Assembly: GCA_016709675.1 (NCBI GenBank)
Contig: JADJMH010000012.1
Coordinates: 1 to 64,000 of the forward strand
DNA: 64,000 nt
From: Candidatus Accumulibacter proximus
Lineage (GTDB): Bacteria; Pseudomonadota; Gammaproteobacteria; Burkholderiales; Rhodocyclaceae
Direction of reading: 5' to 3'
This document shows positions 28,034 through 36,647 of this stretch, piece by piece; position 1 is the stretch's first letter; every line of letters begins with the position of its first letter. The notes under the pieces are model-generated. The model was not told the DNA's origin and searched no databases. It worked only from the letters and a program-made list of their open reading frames with translations. A program made the position numbers and the translations under genes.

Positions 28034-28591
28034 TTAATTGAGATCCCCGTCCTTCCAGAACTTGGTCCCCTTGACCGCGACTCCGGCCTGCAGACCGTTC
28101 TTGGTGAGCGTGTAGTACGCCCCGCCAGGGCCGCCGCCTCCAGCCACGCCGGCCGACTTGCCGCCAGCGCCGGCCTGCATGCCACCGCCGCCGCCACCTT
28201 CCCAGCCCTTGTTGACGAACCAGTCCATCGACTTGGCAGACTCGAAAATGATCAGGGTCTCGCTTTCCGCAATCCCAACCTCGGCGCCGGCGCTCGCCTG
28301 CGCCATCGCCATGAAGGTGTCCTTCTTCGTCTTGTTGTTATGGACCAGTCCCTTGCCACCGGCACCGCCAACCAGGAAGCTCAGCCCGTAAGTGGTGAAC
28401 ACACCGTAGCCCGGAGCCTTGGCAACCTGCGCCCTGAGCTCCGGCTGCGCGGCATAGAACTTCTCCAGCGAGGCCTGGGCGACCGTGCGGATTTCGGCCT
28501 GCTTGGCAGCCTTGTCGTCAGCGGCCAGAGCGCCACCGGACAACAAGGCAAGAGTGATTACGCCATTCATCAAAAGGTGGTGCACTTTCAT
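28034..28591 (-). CDS. SYLF (YSC84)-domain lipid-binding protein
   Basis: A 185-residue exported protein: signal peptide LLMNGVITLALLSGGALA, then a SYLF domain. Its signature parts are KAPGYGVFTTYGLSFLVGGAGGKG, SAGAEVGIAESETLIIFES and the glycine-rich GWEGGGGGGM. SYLF domains bind phosphoinositides in eukaryotes; bacterial copies are periplasmic or outer-membrane proteins of unknown role. ATG 28591 has AAGGAG seven bases upstream. It heads the operon with the outer-membrane channel-like gene and the MscK-like channel. Confidence 0.88.
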   Translation of the reverse strand: MKVHHLLMNGVITLALLSGGALAADDKAAKQAEIRTVAQASLEKFYAAQPELRAQVAKAPGYGVFTTYGLSFLVGGAGGKGLVHNNKTKKDTFMAMAQASAGAEVGIAESETLIIFESAKSMDWFVNKGWEGGGGGGMQAGAGGKSAGVAGGGGPGGAYYTLTKNGLQAGVAVKGTKFWKDGDLN

Positions 28592-28907
28592 GGTCAGACT
28601 CCTTGGTTTGGTAAGTGGCTCAACGACAGCCAAGACATGCTAGCCACCCGGCCAGGGGCGGTCAAGCTGCGCTCCCTCCCTCCCACTTGCCGCGAGAGTT
28701 GCCGGGAAACGGGAACGAGCTGGCCGGTTCAGCTTGTTCGGCAACGGTGCCGCCACAGCTGCCGCACTACACGGACGAGGTTGTTGCCTTGCAACGCGCT
28801 GCGATAATTGGTACCGGCACAGCGGCAATCCTCGATCCCACTCACTGGCGCTGGCACCTAACCCGGAGGCGGCGCGAGTCGGATGTGTCCGTTCCCGACA
28901 TGGGACC

Positions 28908-28931
28908 AGAAAAGGCCCCGGATGGGGCGCC
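28908..28931 (-). terminator. Rho-independent terminator of the sulfatase operon
   Basis: Read on the minus strand, a 5-bp all-GC stem (GCCCC/GGGGC) with a 4-base loop is followed by CTTTTC. It lies about 40 bases after the stop of the last small gene. No other gene was found in the 377 bases between that gene and the SYLF gene. Confidence 0.55.
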
Positions 28932-28968
28932 GCCAAACGACCGGGCGTCAACCACAGGTCGAAGCTGC

Positions 28969-29259
28969 TCAGCGGCAGACGCGCCGACCGTCAACCATGC
29001 GGCATTCCGGCGTCACACGCACCTCGGCGTCACGCGCCGCGGGAACCTCCCTGGCAGGCGCTACTTCAACCCCCCGTGCGGGAGCTACTTCAACCCCGCG
29101 CGCCGGAACGGGCTCGACCGGCTTGCGGACCTCGACAGCGCCTCGCGATGTTTCACACTCGGCACGACGAACACCGTCTGCGCAGTCTACCGCGTAAGCA
29201 CCAGAAGCAAACGTCATCGCCAGAATCGCAGCCGGCAAGGTAAATGCTGAAGCTTTCAT
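28969..29259 (-). CDS. Small secreted protein with VEVAPARG repeats
   Basis: A 96-residue exported protein: signal peptide LPAAILAMTFASGAYA, then two Cys near the new N-terminus (DCADGVRRAEC). A low-complexity centre repeats VEVAPARG, and the end is TPECRMVDGRRVC with another Cys pair. The ATG has GAGGA about 8 bases upstream. It is the last gene of the sulfatase operon. I do not recognise a family; the four cysteines suggest disulfides in the periplasm. Confidence 0.7.
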   Translation of the reverse strand: MKASAFTLPAAILAMTFASGAYAVDCADGVRRAECETSRGAVEVRKPVEPVPARGVEVAPARGVEVAPAREVPAARDAEVRVTPECRMVDGRRVCR

Positions 29260-29331
29260 GGTTTCATCCTCTAAATTGACTTTCAGGTCGTTGCCGTGCG
29301 CCCGCTCCGGGAAACGGGGGCGACCTCCCTC

Positions 29332-29979
29332 TCAAGGAGTTGGCACGACGCGATAATAGACGCCATTTGCGCCATACATCGGTTTGAACCAGGTGTTGCC
29401 AACGATGTAGTACGTGGCACCCCCGACGTTCGCAGGCGACGCCCCAGACGGCAGCGCTGCGTAGTTGACGCCCATCGCGTAGGCCACCGGCGCACTGGCG
29501 GCACCCGCCGCGACGCCGGCAGCGTAGGCGTTTGATGTCGCCGCCGCCGTATTGGCCGACGCCACTGCCGCTCCGGCGGCCACGCCGACCACCGCCCCGG
29601 CCGCCGCGGCGCAGCCGTAACAGCCCGACGAATAGGCCGGTACCGCGACCGGCGGATGATAGACGGGATACGCCGGGTAGGCTGGCGGTCGATATCCCGG
29701 GTAGGCGGGGGGCCGGTAGGCAGTCGCCCCATATGCATCGGTATGCTCGGTGCCGCCACCCCAGGCGTGGGCGGTGCTGCCGCCGTAGGCGTTGGTGTGC
29801 TCGGTGCCCTCGCCATAGGCGTGCTCCGAACTGCCACCGAAGGCGTTTGTGTGCTCGGTGGCGCCGGGAACGTGCGCGGTCGAACCGCCGAAGCGGTTGG
29901 CGCTGGCCCATGCCATGGCCTGCGACGAACACAGGGCGCCGGCCAGCAGGATCGATATGCCGATAAGTGACTTGTTCAT
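29332..29979 (-). CDS. Secreted repeat protein (GGS-x-GTEHT repeats)
   Basis: A 215-residue exported protein. After the signal peptide (ISILLAGALCSSQAMA) come about three copies of an 18-residue repeat. Its pattern is [FY]GGS, a His, GxGTEHTxA, as in AYGGSTAHAWGGGTEHTDA. A Pro/Tyr-rich stretch (YRPPAYPGYRPPAYPAYP), an Ala/Gly helix and a folded end (GATYYIVGNTWFKPMYG) follow. The histidines in each repeat could bind metal, which is inference. ATG 29979 has GGAGG five bases upstream. It follows the DUF2092 gene by 14 bases. Confidence 0.78.
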   Translation of the reverse strand: MNKSLIGISILLAGALCSSQAMAWASANRFGGSTAHVPGATEHTNAFGGSSEHAYGEGTEHTNAYGGSTAHAWGGGTEHTDAYGATAYRPPAYPGYRPPAYPAYPVYHPPVAVPAYSSGCYGCAAAAGAVVGVAAGAAVASANTAAATSNAYAAGVAAGAASAPVAYAMGVNYAALPSGASPANVGGATYYIVGNTWFKPMYGANGVYYRVVPTP

Positions 29980-29993
29980 TTTCGCCTCCGTTC

Positions 29994-30875
29994 TCACTGC
30001 GACTTGGTTGCGGGCTTGGGCGACTTTGCGACCGGTTTGACGCCCGGCGGCGGCTTTGCGGCCGGATGCGCGAAGTCGATGCGCCGAGCATCCTTCGCCT
30101 TCGCCGTGCCAAAGGCATCGGCCGCGATTGCCGGATCGAGCTGCCAGTTGGCGAGTTCCATGTCGTGACGCAGGCGCAGCGGGTCGGCACGGAAGACGGC
30201 GCGGATGCGGCGCGGCAGCTTGTCGTCGGCACCCACCCACATCTGCAGGAAAACGTCGTCGTTGGCCCAGGCAACCATGTCGGTCTTGACCCCGCCAACC
30301 AGTCCGGACGGACCGACGTAAAACGCGAGCTTGGTGCCGTCGGCGATCGCGGCAAATGGGTCGGGAAGCAGCAAGTCGGTGAACGGAAAGTAGATGGCCG
30401 CCTTTTCAAACGCCATCCTCAGCGCTGCTTCGAGGGTCGGCGGCGCCTCGGCGATGGCGACGAGGTTCTCGGCCGGCGCGAAGGCCACCATGGTCTTGCC
30501 ATCGAGATAGAACTCCGAGGCCGGGCCGTCGCCCAGGTTGATGACCCGGAGCCTTTCCGGCCGCTGCATCACGACGTCGTAGCGCGACGTGAACACCAGG
30601 GGCGGGCCGAGGCGGCTGGGATGCTCGTAGCTGACGGTGGCGGTGAAGGACATCGCTTTGGCCGCTGCCAACCGGGCGCTGGTCGCCTTGAGCAGGTCAA
30701 CCGCGCGCGCCTCAAGGGCCGGCTTGTCGACCGGCGCCGCCTTCTTCTTGACCGCCGGCTTGGCCGGCTTGGCGCCAGATGGCACCGTCTGCGCGCTGAC
30801 GCCGGTCGCCGCCAGCAGGCTCAGGACCAAGGCGATGCCGGTCTGACGAATGAAATGGTTAGTCACAAGGTTCAT
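29994..30875 (-). CDS. DUF2092 exported protein
   Basis: A 293-residue exported protein. It has a signal peptide (GIALVLSLLAATGVSA), a Lys/Pro/Ala linker and the DUF2092 core. Visible core segments are VSYEHPSRLGPPLVFTSRYD, RLRVINLGDGPASEFYLDGK and FPFTDLLLPDPF, followed by the C-terminal LPRRIRAVFR. The fold is related to LolA-type lipoprotein carriers, but the role is unknown. Its ATG overlaps the upstream stop (ATGA), so it is coupled to the 98-residue protein. Two partial relatives of this gene lie at 39585 and 44560. Confidence 0.85.
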   Translation of the reverse strand: MNLVTNHFIRQTGIALVLSLLAATGVSAQTVPSGAKPAKPAVKKKAAPVDKPALEARAVDLLKATSARLAAAKAMSFTATVSYEHPSRLGPPLVFTSRYDVVMQRPERLRVINLGDGPASEFYLDGKTMVAFAPAENLVAIAEAPPTLEAALRMAFEKAAIYFPFTDLLLPDPFAAIADGTKLAFYVGPSGLVGGVKTDMVAWANDDVFLQMWVGADDKLPRRIRAVFRADPLRLRHDMELANWQLDPAIAADAFGTAKAKDARRIDFAHPAAKPPPGVKPVAKSPKPATKSQ

Positions 30876-31168
30876 GGAATCATCCCGCATTCGAACATCT
30901 TGTTGACGATCGGGGCTGCCACCCTGTCGAAGAAAGCCTGACGCATTTGCGGATCCTGCTGCAGCATCTGTATGACGCGCTGTTCCATCTCCGGCTTCGG
31001 CTGGCCCTGCTTTTGCGCCTTTTCCTGCCATAGCTGCTGGCAGGTCGAGGTCTGGTACTTCTCGATCACCTTGCTGGCGACGCGATCCATGATTGGATAT
31101 TGCGCCTGGGCGATCCCCGAAACCGTTGTCGCTGCCAATGCAGCCACTACCCAAAAATGCTTCTTCAT
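30872..31168 (-). CDS. Small exported protein, function unknown
   Basis: A 98-residue protein: signal peptide FWVVAALAATTVSGIAQA, then a helical body with one early Cys (YQTSTCQQLWQEKAQ) and one late Cys (NKMFECGMIP). ATG 31168 has AAGGAGA about 6 bases upstream. It sits between two other exported unknowns in the sulfatase operon and overlaps the DUF2092 start by 4 bases. Family not recognised. Confidence 0.75.
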   Translation of the reverse strand: MKKHFWVVAALAATTVSGIAQAQYPIMDRVASKVIEKYQTSTCQQLWQEKAQKQGQPKPEMEQRVIQMLQQDPQMRQAFFDRVAAPIVNKMFECGMIP

Positions 31169-31205
31169 GGTTATCTCCTTGAGAAAAAGGCGACTGGCTC
31201 GCCGC

Positions 31206-31622
31206 CTATTTGGTCCGCGAGAAAAAGACGTCGAACTTCTGCTGCGCCACCGCCTGGTAATAGACGCCCTTGAGCACATCGGCCGCCGGATCGTAAGCCA
31301 GGGTGTAGGTTGATCCATTGTAGCCCCCGGCCCGCAGTTCGAAGAAGAGCTTGATGACATTGCCTTCGCGCGTCGCTTCTGCCCTGGAAAACGGCAGCGG
31401 GTTCGGATTGGCGTAAGCGGCGTCGAGCTTGCCGCTGGCATCGATGCTCCTGATGTTGATGACGTAGCCGCCGTCTGGCCTAACCCAGCGTCCCGGCAGG
31501 GCCGAAAAAGCGGATTCGGACTGGATTGCCGCCTTGGGGACAACCTGGGCAACGGCCGTCGCCGGGACGGTTCCGATTGCAACGGTAAAGAGTGAGAGGT
31601 AGAGCGCAGCCGCTGTTTTCAT
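31206..31622 (-). CDS. Small exported protein, lipocalin-like end
   Basis: A 138-residue protein with a signal peptide (LYLSLFTVAIGTVPATAVA). The beta-rich body contains GRWVRPDGGYVINIRSI, KLFFELRAGGYNGSTYTLAYD and VLKGVYYQAVAQQKFDVFF, a pattern of short-strand barrels that act as periplasmic binders. ATG 31622 has GGCGGGG upstream. It lies 62 bases after the sulfatase. No firm family. Confidence 0.72.
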   Translation of the reverse strand: MKTAAALYLSLFTVAIGTVPATAVAQVVPKAAIQSESAFSALPGRWVRPDGGYVINIRSIDASGKLDAAYANPNPLPFSRAEATREGNVIKLFFELRAGGYNGSTYTLAYDPAADVLKGVYYQAVAQQKFDVFFSRTK

Positions 31623-31684
31623 GGTTCCCCGCCAGATCGAAATGGACGCGGCTGGCGCCCCCATCGGGACGCCAGCCGTTTCGC

Positions 31685-34213
31685 TTACTTGTTTGTCGGC
31701 GGCTTACCGTCCTGCGCCTCAGCCATTGCCGCTTCCAGCTTCTTGATGTCCGCCGGCGACAACTGCGGCCGGTCGACCTTGATCGTCAGCTTGTTGAGCT
31801 TGGCGGTCAGCGCGAACGGCGGCTTGTAGTCGGCGTCGTTGACGCCGGTGAGCGTGTCCGAACCGATGTCGAAGCTCTCGTCCCACTGCAGGATCATCGG
31901 CAGCGTTTTCTCCATCGTGATCGTCTGCACCACCTTGCCGTCCACCTTCAGGACGCCGGTGCCGGGCCGGCCGAGGCCGCTCATGTTGTTGAACGCCAGC
32001 GTCCCGACGCCGAGGCCGTCATACTTGAAATCGAACTCCAGCGTGTGCTGGCCCGGGGTGAGCGCCTCGGCGCCTTCCCACTTGATGCGCTTGAGGTCGA
32101 CCAGGTTCCACAGGAACACCGGCTTGCCCTTGAGCACGTAGAAGCCGTATCCCCCGAAGCGTCCGCCCGAGGTCAGGATCATGCCCTCGGCGCCGCCCTG
32201 CGGCACAGTGATGTCGGCGGTGATCGTGTAGGACGAGTTCAGCAGGAACGGCGAGTCGCCCTGCGGCAGGCCGACCATCGGTCGCGTGTAGACAAATTCC
32301 GTCCGGCCGGCCGTGATGTTCGGGCGTGGCGCGACGATGCGGGCCGCCACCGACGCATCCAGCGGCAAGACCTGGTGCTTCTTCGCTTCAGCAAGGAACT
32401 TCTGGCGCATTTCCCTGACCTTCTGCGGGTTCTGCGCGGCGATGTCGTTGGTCTGGTTGAAGTCCTTGCCCAGGTTGTAGAGCTGGAAGACCTGGTTGTT
32501 CAGCGGATCGGGGTTGGCCGCGCCGAAGGCCTGCCACGGTGCGCGGTTGACCCTGGTGCTGAGGAGCCAGCCGTCGTCATAGAGCGCCCACTGGCCCATC
32601 ATTTCGAAGTACTGCGTCTTGTGCCGCGACGCGACCTTGGCATTCGCCGGGTCGAAGGTGTAAACGAAGCTGGTCCCCTCGATCGGCGCCTGCTTGATGC
32701 CGTCCACCATCTCCGGTGCCTTGATACCAGCCGCTTCGAGGATGGTCGGTACGACGTCGATGACATGCACGAACTGCTCGCGCAGGGCGCCCTTGTCCTT
32801 GATGCGCGCCGGCCACGAGACGACCATGTTCTGGTTGATGCCGCCGAGGCGCGAGGCGTTCTGCTTGAACCAGTCGAAGGGCGTGTCGAAGGCCCACGAC
32901 CAGCCGGCCGACATGTGGTTGTAGGTCTGCTCGGTGCCCCAGACGTCGTACCACTTCAGCTGCACGTCAGCCGGCAAATCGCCGACGCCGTTGAAGAAGG
33001 CGACTTCGTTCGGCGTGCCCATCGGTCCGCCTTCGGCGCTGGTGCCGTTGTCGCCGTTGATGTAGATGACCAGCGTGTTGTCGAGCTTGCCGAGATCCTG
33101 GAAGTGCTGGATGACGCGGCCGATTTCGTTGTCGCTGTAGGCGGCGTAGGCAGCGAAGACCTCGACCTGGCGGATGAACAGCTTCTTCTCGTCGGCGCTG
33201 AGCTGGTCCCAGGGCTTCAGCATTTCATTGGGCCAGGGCGTCAGCTTCGCATCCTGGGGAACCAGGCCGAGCTTCTTCTGGTTGGCGAAGATCGTCTCGC
33301 GCAACTTCTCATAGCCGCCGTCAAACAGCTTCATCGCGCTGATCTTGTCCACCCACTCCTTGGTCGGGTGGTGCGGCGCGTGCGTCGCGCCCGGCGCGTA
33401 CTTGATGAAGATCGGCTTGTCGGGCTGCGTCTGGTGGATGCGCGTCATGTAGTCGATCGCGTCGTCGGCCATACCGGTGATCAGGTTCCAGCCCGGTTTG
33501 CCCTGGAAAGGATAGATCTGCGTCGTGTTGCGGAACAGGTTCGGCTGCCACTGGTTGGCGTCGCCGCCGACGAAGCCGTAGAAGTACTCGAAGCCCATTC
33601 CGCTCGGCCACTGGTCGAAGGGACCGACCGCGCTGGCGGCGAAGGCCGGCACGTTGTGGTCCTTGCCGAACCACGAGGTGGCATAGCCGTTGTCGAGCAG
33701 CATGCGGCCGATGGTTGCCTTGTCCTTGCCGATGATACTGTTGTAGCCGGGGAAACCGGTGGACTGCTCGGAGATGACGCCGAAGCCGACCGAATGGTGA
33801 TTGCGGCCGGTAATCAGGGCGGCTCGCGTCGGCGAGCACAGCGCGGTGGAGAAAACCCGGTTGTAGCGCAGGCCTTCGCTGGCGATGCGGTCCATGGTCG
33901 GCGTCGGGATGACGCCGCCGAAGGTGCTCGGCACGCCGAAGCCGGCGTCGTCGGTGATGATCAGCAGCACGTTCGGCGCGCCCTTCGGCGGTACGACCCG
34001 CGGTGCCCACCAGGCCTTGGAGTTCAGCGCGTCATCCTTGATGACGCCACCAAATTTCGGATCGGGTGGTGGCAGTTGCTTGTTGCTGACCGTGGTTGTG
34101 GCGCTGGGCGAGCCCAGGGTGCCGGTGACCTGCTGCCCGAGCGCCCAACCGCTGGTGGCTAGAGATGTCGCAAGGACTGCAACAAACGCCAGCAAACGTA
34201 AGCCTGATTGCAT
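31685..34213 (-). CDS. Exported arylsulfatase (type I, formylglycine)
   Basis: An 842-residue secreted sulfatase that hydrolyses sulfate esters. A signal peptide is present. The metal site is LLIITDDAGFGVPSTFGG. The modification motif is C126-S-P-T-R in ALCSPTRAALITGR, whose Cys must become formylglycine. Further ligands are in SWFGKDHN, KYAPGATHAPHHP and YINGDNGTS. A C-terminal beta-sandwich follows (about 620-842, SSYTITADITVPQGGAEGMI). It follows the beta-barrel gene by 35 bases in a seven-gene unit. A maturation enzyme is needed, and none next to it has the right cysteines. Substrate unknown. Confidence 0.93.
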   Translation of the reverse strand: MQSGLRLLAFVAVLATSLATSGWALGQQVTGTLGSPSATTTVSNKQLPPPDPKFGGVIKDDALNSKAWWAPRVVPPKGAPNVLLIITDDAGFGVPSTFGGVIPTPTMDRIASEGLRYNRVFSTALCSPTRAALITGRNHHSVGFGVISEQSTGFPGYNSIIGKDKATIGRMLLDNGYATSWFGKDHNVPAFAASAVGPFDQWPSGMGFEYFYGFVGGDANQWQPNLFRNTTQIYPFQGKPGWNLITGMADDAIDYMTRIHQTQPDKPIFIKYAPGATHAPHHPTKEWVDKISAMKLFDGGYEKLRETIFANQKKLGLVPQDAKLTPWPNEMLKPWDQLSADEKKLFIRQVEVFAAYAAYSDNEIGRVIQHFQDLGKLDNTLVIYINGDNGTSAEGGPMGTPNEVAFFNGVGDLPADVQLKWYDVWGTEQTYNHMSAGWSWAFDTPFDWFKQNASRLGGINQNMVVSWPARIKDKGALREQFVHVIDVVPTILEAAGIKAPEMVDGIKQAPIEGTSFVYTFDPANAKVASRHKTQYFEMMGQWALYDDGWLLSTRVNRAPWQAFGAANPDPLNNQVFQLYNLGKDFNQTNDIAAQNPQKVREMRQKFLAEAKKHQVLPLDASVAARIVAPRPNITAGRTEFVYTRPMVGLPQGDSPFLLNSSYTITADITVPQGGAEGMILTSGGRFGGYGFYVLKGKPVFLWNLVDLKRIKWEGAEALTPGQHTLEFDFKYDGLGVGTLAFNNMSGLGRPGTGVLKVDGKVVQTITMEKTLPMILQWDESFDIGSDTLTGVNDADYKPPFALTAKLNKLTIKVDRPQLSPADIKKLEAAMAEAQDGKPPTNK

Positions 34214-34248
34214 GTCAGCCTCCTTGGAGAAAAAACCTGATGAAGAAC

Positions 34249-35109
34249 CTAGAAGTGGAAGGTGGCGCCGAGGGCCAGGCCGGTGAAGCGGGTGTCAATG
34301 CCTGCACCCCTGCCGGTAAAGTCGTACGACAGGTTGCGCAGCGCCAGCGTGACATCACCCCAGCCGTAGCGGTAGCCCAAAGCGATCATTGCCTGCCAGG
34401 TCGTGTTGTCGGACCCGGAGCCCATATCAAGGTAGTAGGGCATGAAGACGCGATCATCGTCGCTGAGGCTCACCTCCCCTTTCACGCCGGCGATCACATC
34501 CCACTTGTTCATGCTCGCAGAAAGCGTGCGCTGGCGCCCCGGGAGCAGGCCGGCCGCACCGCTGATGCTCCAGTCGAGCGTCTGGTTCATGTACAGGTAG
34601 CGCGTGCCGGCAAAAACATCGAGATGAGAGGCGCCGCGGCGCCAGGCTGTGTAGCTGCCGGCAAGTGTCCAGACGTCGGACTTCAAGTCCATCGTAGCGC
34701 CCAGATCGGCCACCGGCAAGGCAGCCCCTCCCGGCCCCCTGACAGTTCGCACGCCGGTGTCCTGTGCCTTGAGCTTCATGTAGATGTAGTCGGTGAACAC
34801 CGACCAGTCGCCCTTGCGCGCCTCTCCAGCGATCATGAATGCAAACGAGAGGTCGTCGAGGTAGTCGTTCGGGGTAGTGTGCATGGCGCTGTCCACGCCG
34901 CCCGAGATGCCGAATGGTCCGTTGAACGACGCGGTGTTGTAGATCGTCGGTAGCCACGCGTAAGGCGTCAGGCTGAAATGCCACTGACCGTCGAAGCGGC
35001 TTGCTCCGACAAGGTCATCGGCGGCCGCCGCCGGTGCCACCGCTGCCAGGCTGAGGGCACCGAACATGACGCCGGCAACGCGATGCCTGAAAAGTTTTCC
35101 TGTCTCCAT
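34249..35109 (-). CDS. Outer-membrane beta-barrel protein
   Basis: A 286-residue exported protein: signal peptide FGALSLAAVAPAAAA, then strands of alternating polar and hydrophobic residues. Examples are WHFSLTPYAWLPTIYNTASF, WSVFTDYIYMKLKAQ and LDVFAGTRYLYMNQ. The last strand ends FTGLALGATFHF with the terminal Phe that BamA recognises. It is the first gene of the sulfatase operon and may let substrate or product pass. GGAGGAAAAG precedes the ATG. Confidence 0.85.
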   Translation of the reverse strand: METGKLFRHRVAGVMFGALSLAAVAPAAAADDLVGASRFDGQWHFSLTPYAWLPTIYNTASFNGPFGISGGVDSAMHTTPNDYLDDLSFAFMIAGEARKGDWSVFTDYIYMKLKAQDTGVRTVRGPGGAALPVADLGATMDLKSDVWTLAGSYTAWRRGASHLDVFAGTRYLYMNQTLDWSISGAAGLLPGRQRTLSASMNKWDVIAGVKGEVSLSDDDRVFMPYYLDMGSGSDNTTWQAMIALGYRYGWGDVTLALRNLSYDFTGRGAGIDTRFTGLALGATFHF

Positions 35110-35429
35110 CCTTGCTTTTCCTCCGGTTGGTGTCAGTCACGGTGCTGGCTTGCCGCCGGGCTGGCTACGGAACCTGACCGGCCGGTGGATCATTGCGGGA
35201 CAAGCAAAGGCTGCCGCAGATACCGCAGCCATTCCACGTCGTCGGCCCATTGGCACAAGCTGGTGTATCCGAACCCCTCGCTGTTGCGGACGTTCGCATT
35301 ATCATGCGGTTGCCCGGGGTCGTGTCGCGACTATTTGCGACAGAAAATATACAATTCACGACAGGTCAACGGCTCTCGGGTACCGGGAGCCCTGTAACGA
35401 CTACCAATTGTCAGGACAGGAGTAGACGG
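35110..35429. promoter_or_regulatory. Divergent control region between the sulfatase operon and araC-type gene
   Basis: These 320 bases contain the promoters of both the operon (leftward) and the regulator (rightward). An imperfect palindrome at 35371-35391 (GGCTC and GAGCC as outer arms, 9 bp with one G-T pair in RNA, 3-base loop) could be the regulator's site or a leader hairpin. The stretch around 35338-35360 is AT-rich compared with the surroundings, as expected for a promoter. No clear -35/-10 pair is assigned. Confidence 0.4.
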
Positions 35430-36470
35430 GTGCAAGCTAAGGGAGCGTTTGGCGAGGGGGTCGTCCGCATTGGCGGGGCGGCGGCGATTCCTGCGGTACT
35501 GCGCGACCACGGCGTCGACCCGGCCGAACTGCTGGCCGAGGCCGGCCTCAGTCCTGGTCTTTTCGATGACTCCGACAACATGATTCCCTTCGTCAGCCTG
35601 GGCCATCTGATTGCGATCTGTGTCGCCAGGACCGGCTGCAGCCACTTCGGACTCCTGGTTGGTCAACAGGGCGGGCCGGCGTCGCTCGGTCTGGTCGGCT
35701 TCCTCGTGCAACACTCGCCGGACGTCGAGACCGCCCTGCGCACACTGGTTCGCTATCTGCACCACCACGACCGCGGCGCCGTGCCTACGCTGGCGATCAA
35801 CGAAGGCTCGGCGATCTTTGGCTATGCCATTTACCAGCCAGATGTCGAGGCGGCCGAGCAGATCGCCGACGGCGCCATCGCCGTCGCCTGCAACATCATG
35901 CGCCGCCTGTGCGGCCCCGACTGGCAAGCCGGCGAGGTCCTCTTTGCCCACCGGGCACCGCCGGACATCGGCCCTTTTCGCCGCTTTTTCCGATCACCGC
36001 TGCGCTTCGACGCGGAACAATACGCGCTGGTTTTCCCCGCTGAGTGGCTGACACGCCCTTTGGCAGCAGCGGACCCCGACTTGCGTCGCCTGCTGCAGAA
36101 GCAGATCGACGAACTCGAGGCAAGAACCGCGGGCGACTTCCCGCACCAGGTGCGACGAGTGCTGCGGACTGCGCTGCTGACGCACCGGGCTGCGGCAAAC
36201 GAAGTCGCTGCCCTTTTCTCGATGCATGTTCGTACCCTGAACCGGCACCTGCGGGCCAGCGGAACCACCTTCCAGCACATCTCCGACGAGGTCCGCTTCG
36301 AGATCGCCCGGCAGATGCTCGATGATTCGACAATGACGCTGAGTGAAATCGCCGCGGCGCTCGATTATGCCGATGCCAGCGCCTTCAGCCGGGCGTTCTC
36401 ACGCTGGAGTGGCGTCACGCCGGGCTGCTGGCGAGTCGAGCGGCCCGCCTCGCCCGGCGGTGAAAGGTAG
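35430..36470 (+). CDS. AraC-family transcriptional regulator
   Basis: A 346-residue regulator. Residues 10-200 form the 'arabinose-binding' sensor of the OruR/ArgR type (AAIPAVLRDHGVDPAELLAEAG, SPLRFDAEQYALVFP). The last 110 residues hold the double helix-turn-helix: VAALFSMHVRTLNRHLRASG and MTLSEIAAALDYADASAFSRAFSRWSGVTP. Start GTG 35430 is seven bases after AGGAG (35418-35422). It is divergent from the seven-gene sulfatase operon and is the likely controller. Confidence 0.92.
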   Translation: MQAKGAFGEGVVRIGGAAAIPAVLRDHGVDPAELLAEAGLSPGLFDDSDNMIPFVSLGHLIAICVARTGCSHFGLLVGQQGGPASLGLVGFLVQHSPDVETALRTLVRYLHHHDRGAVPTLAINEGSAIFGYAIYQPDVEAAEQIADGAIAVACNIMRRLCGPDWQAGEVLFAHRAPPDIGPFRRFFRSPLRFDAEQYALVFPAEWLTRPLAAADPDLRRLLQKQIDELEARTAGDFPHQVRRVLRTALLTHRAAANEVAALFSMHVRTLNRHLRASGTTFQHISDEVRFEIARQMLDDSTMTLSEIAAALDYADASAFSRAFSRWSGVTPGCWRVERPASPGGER

Positions 36471-36647
36471 CCCGCGACCACGAACCCGGCGGCCAAATCG
36501 GAGACAATCCCCTGGCACGGCCGACTGGTTCCTCGGCAGCGTAGCTGCTCCTGGCGTCCGCGCTCGGGCTACCGGCGCGCTTCCCCTTCGAGAGGTTGCG
36601 GAGCGCCTTCCCTGGCTTGGCTCTCGCGCCACTCGAAATGGCCCGCG

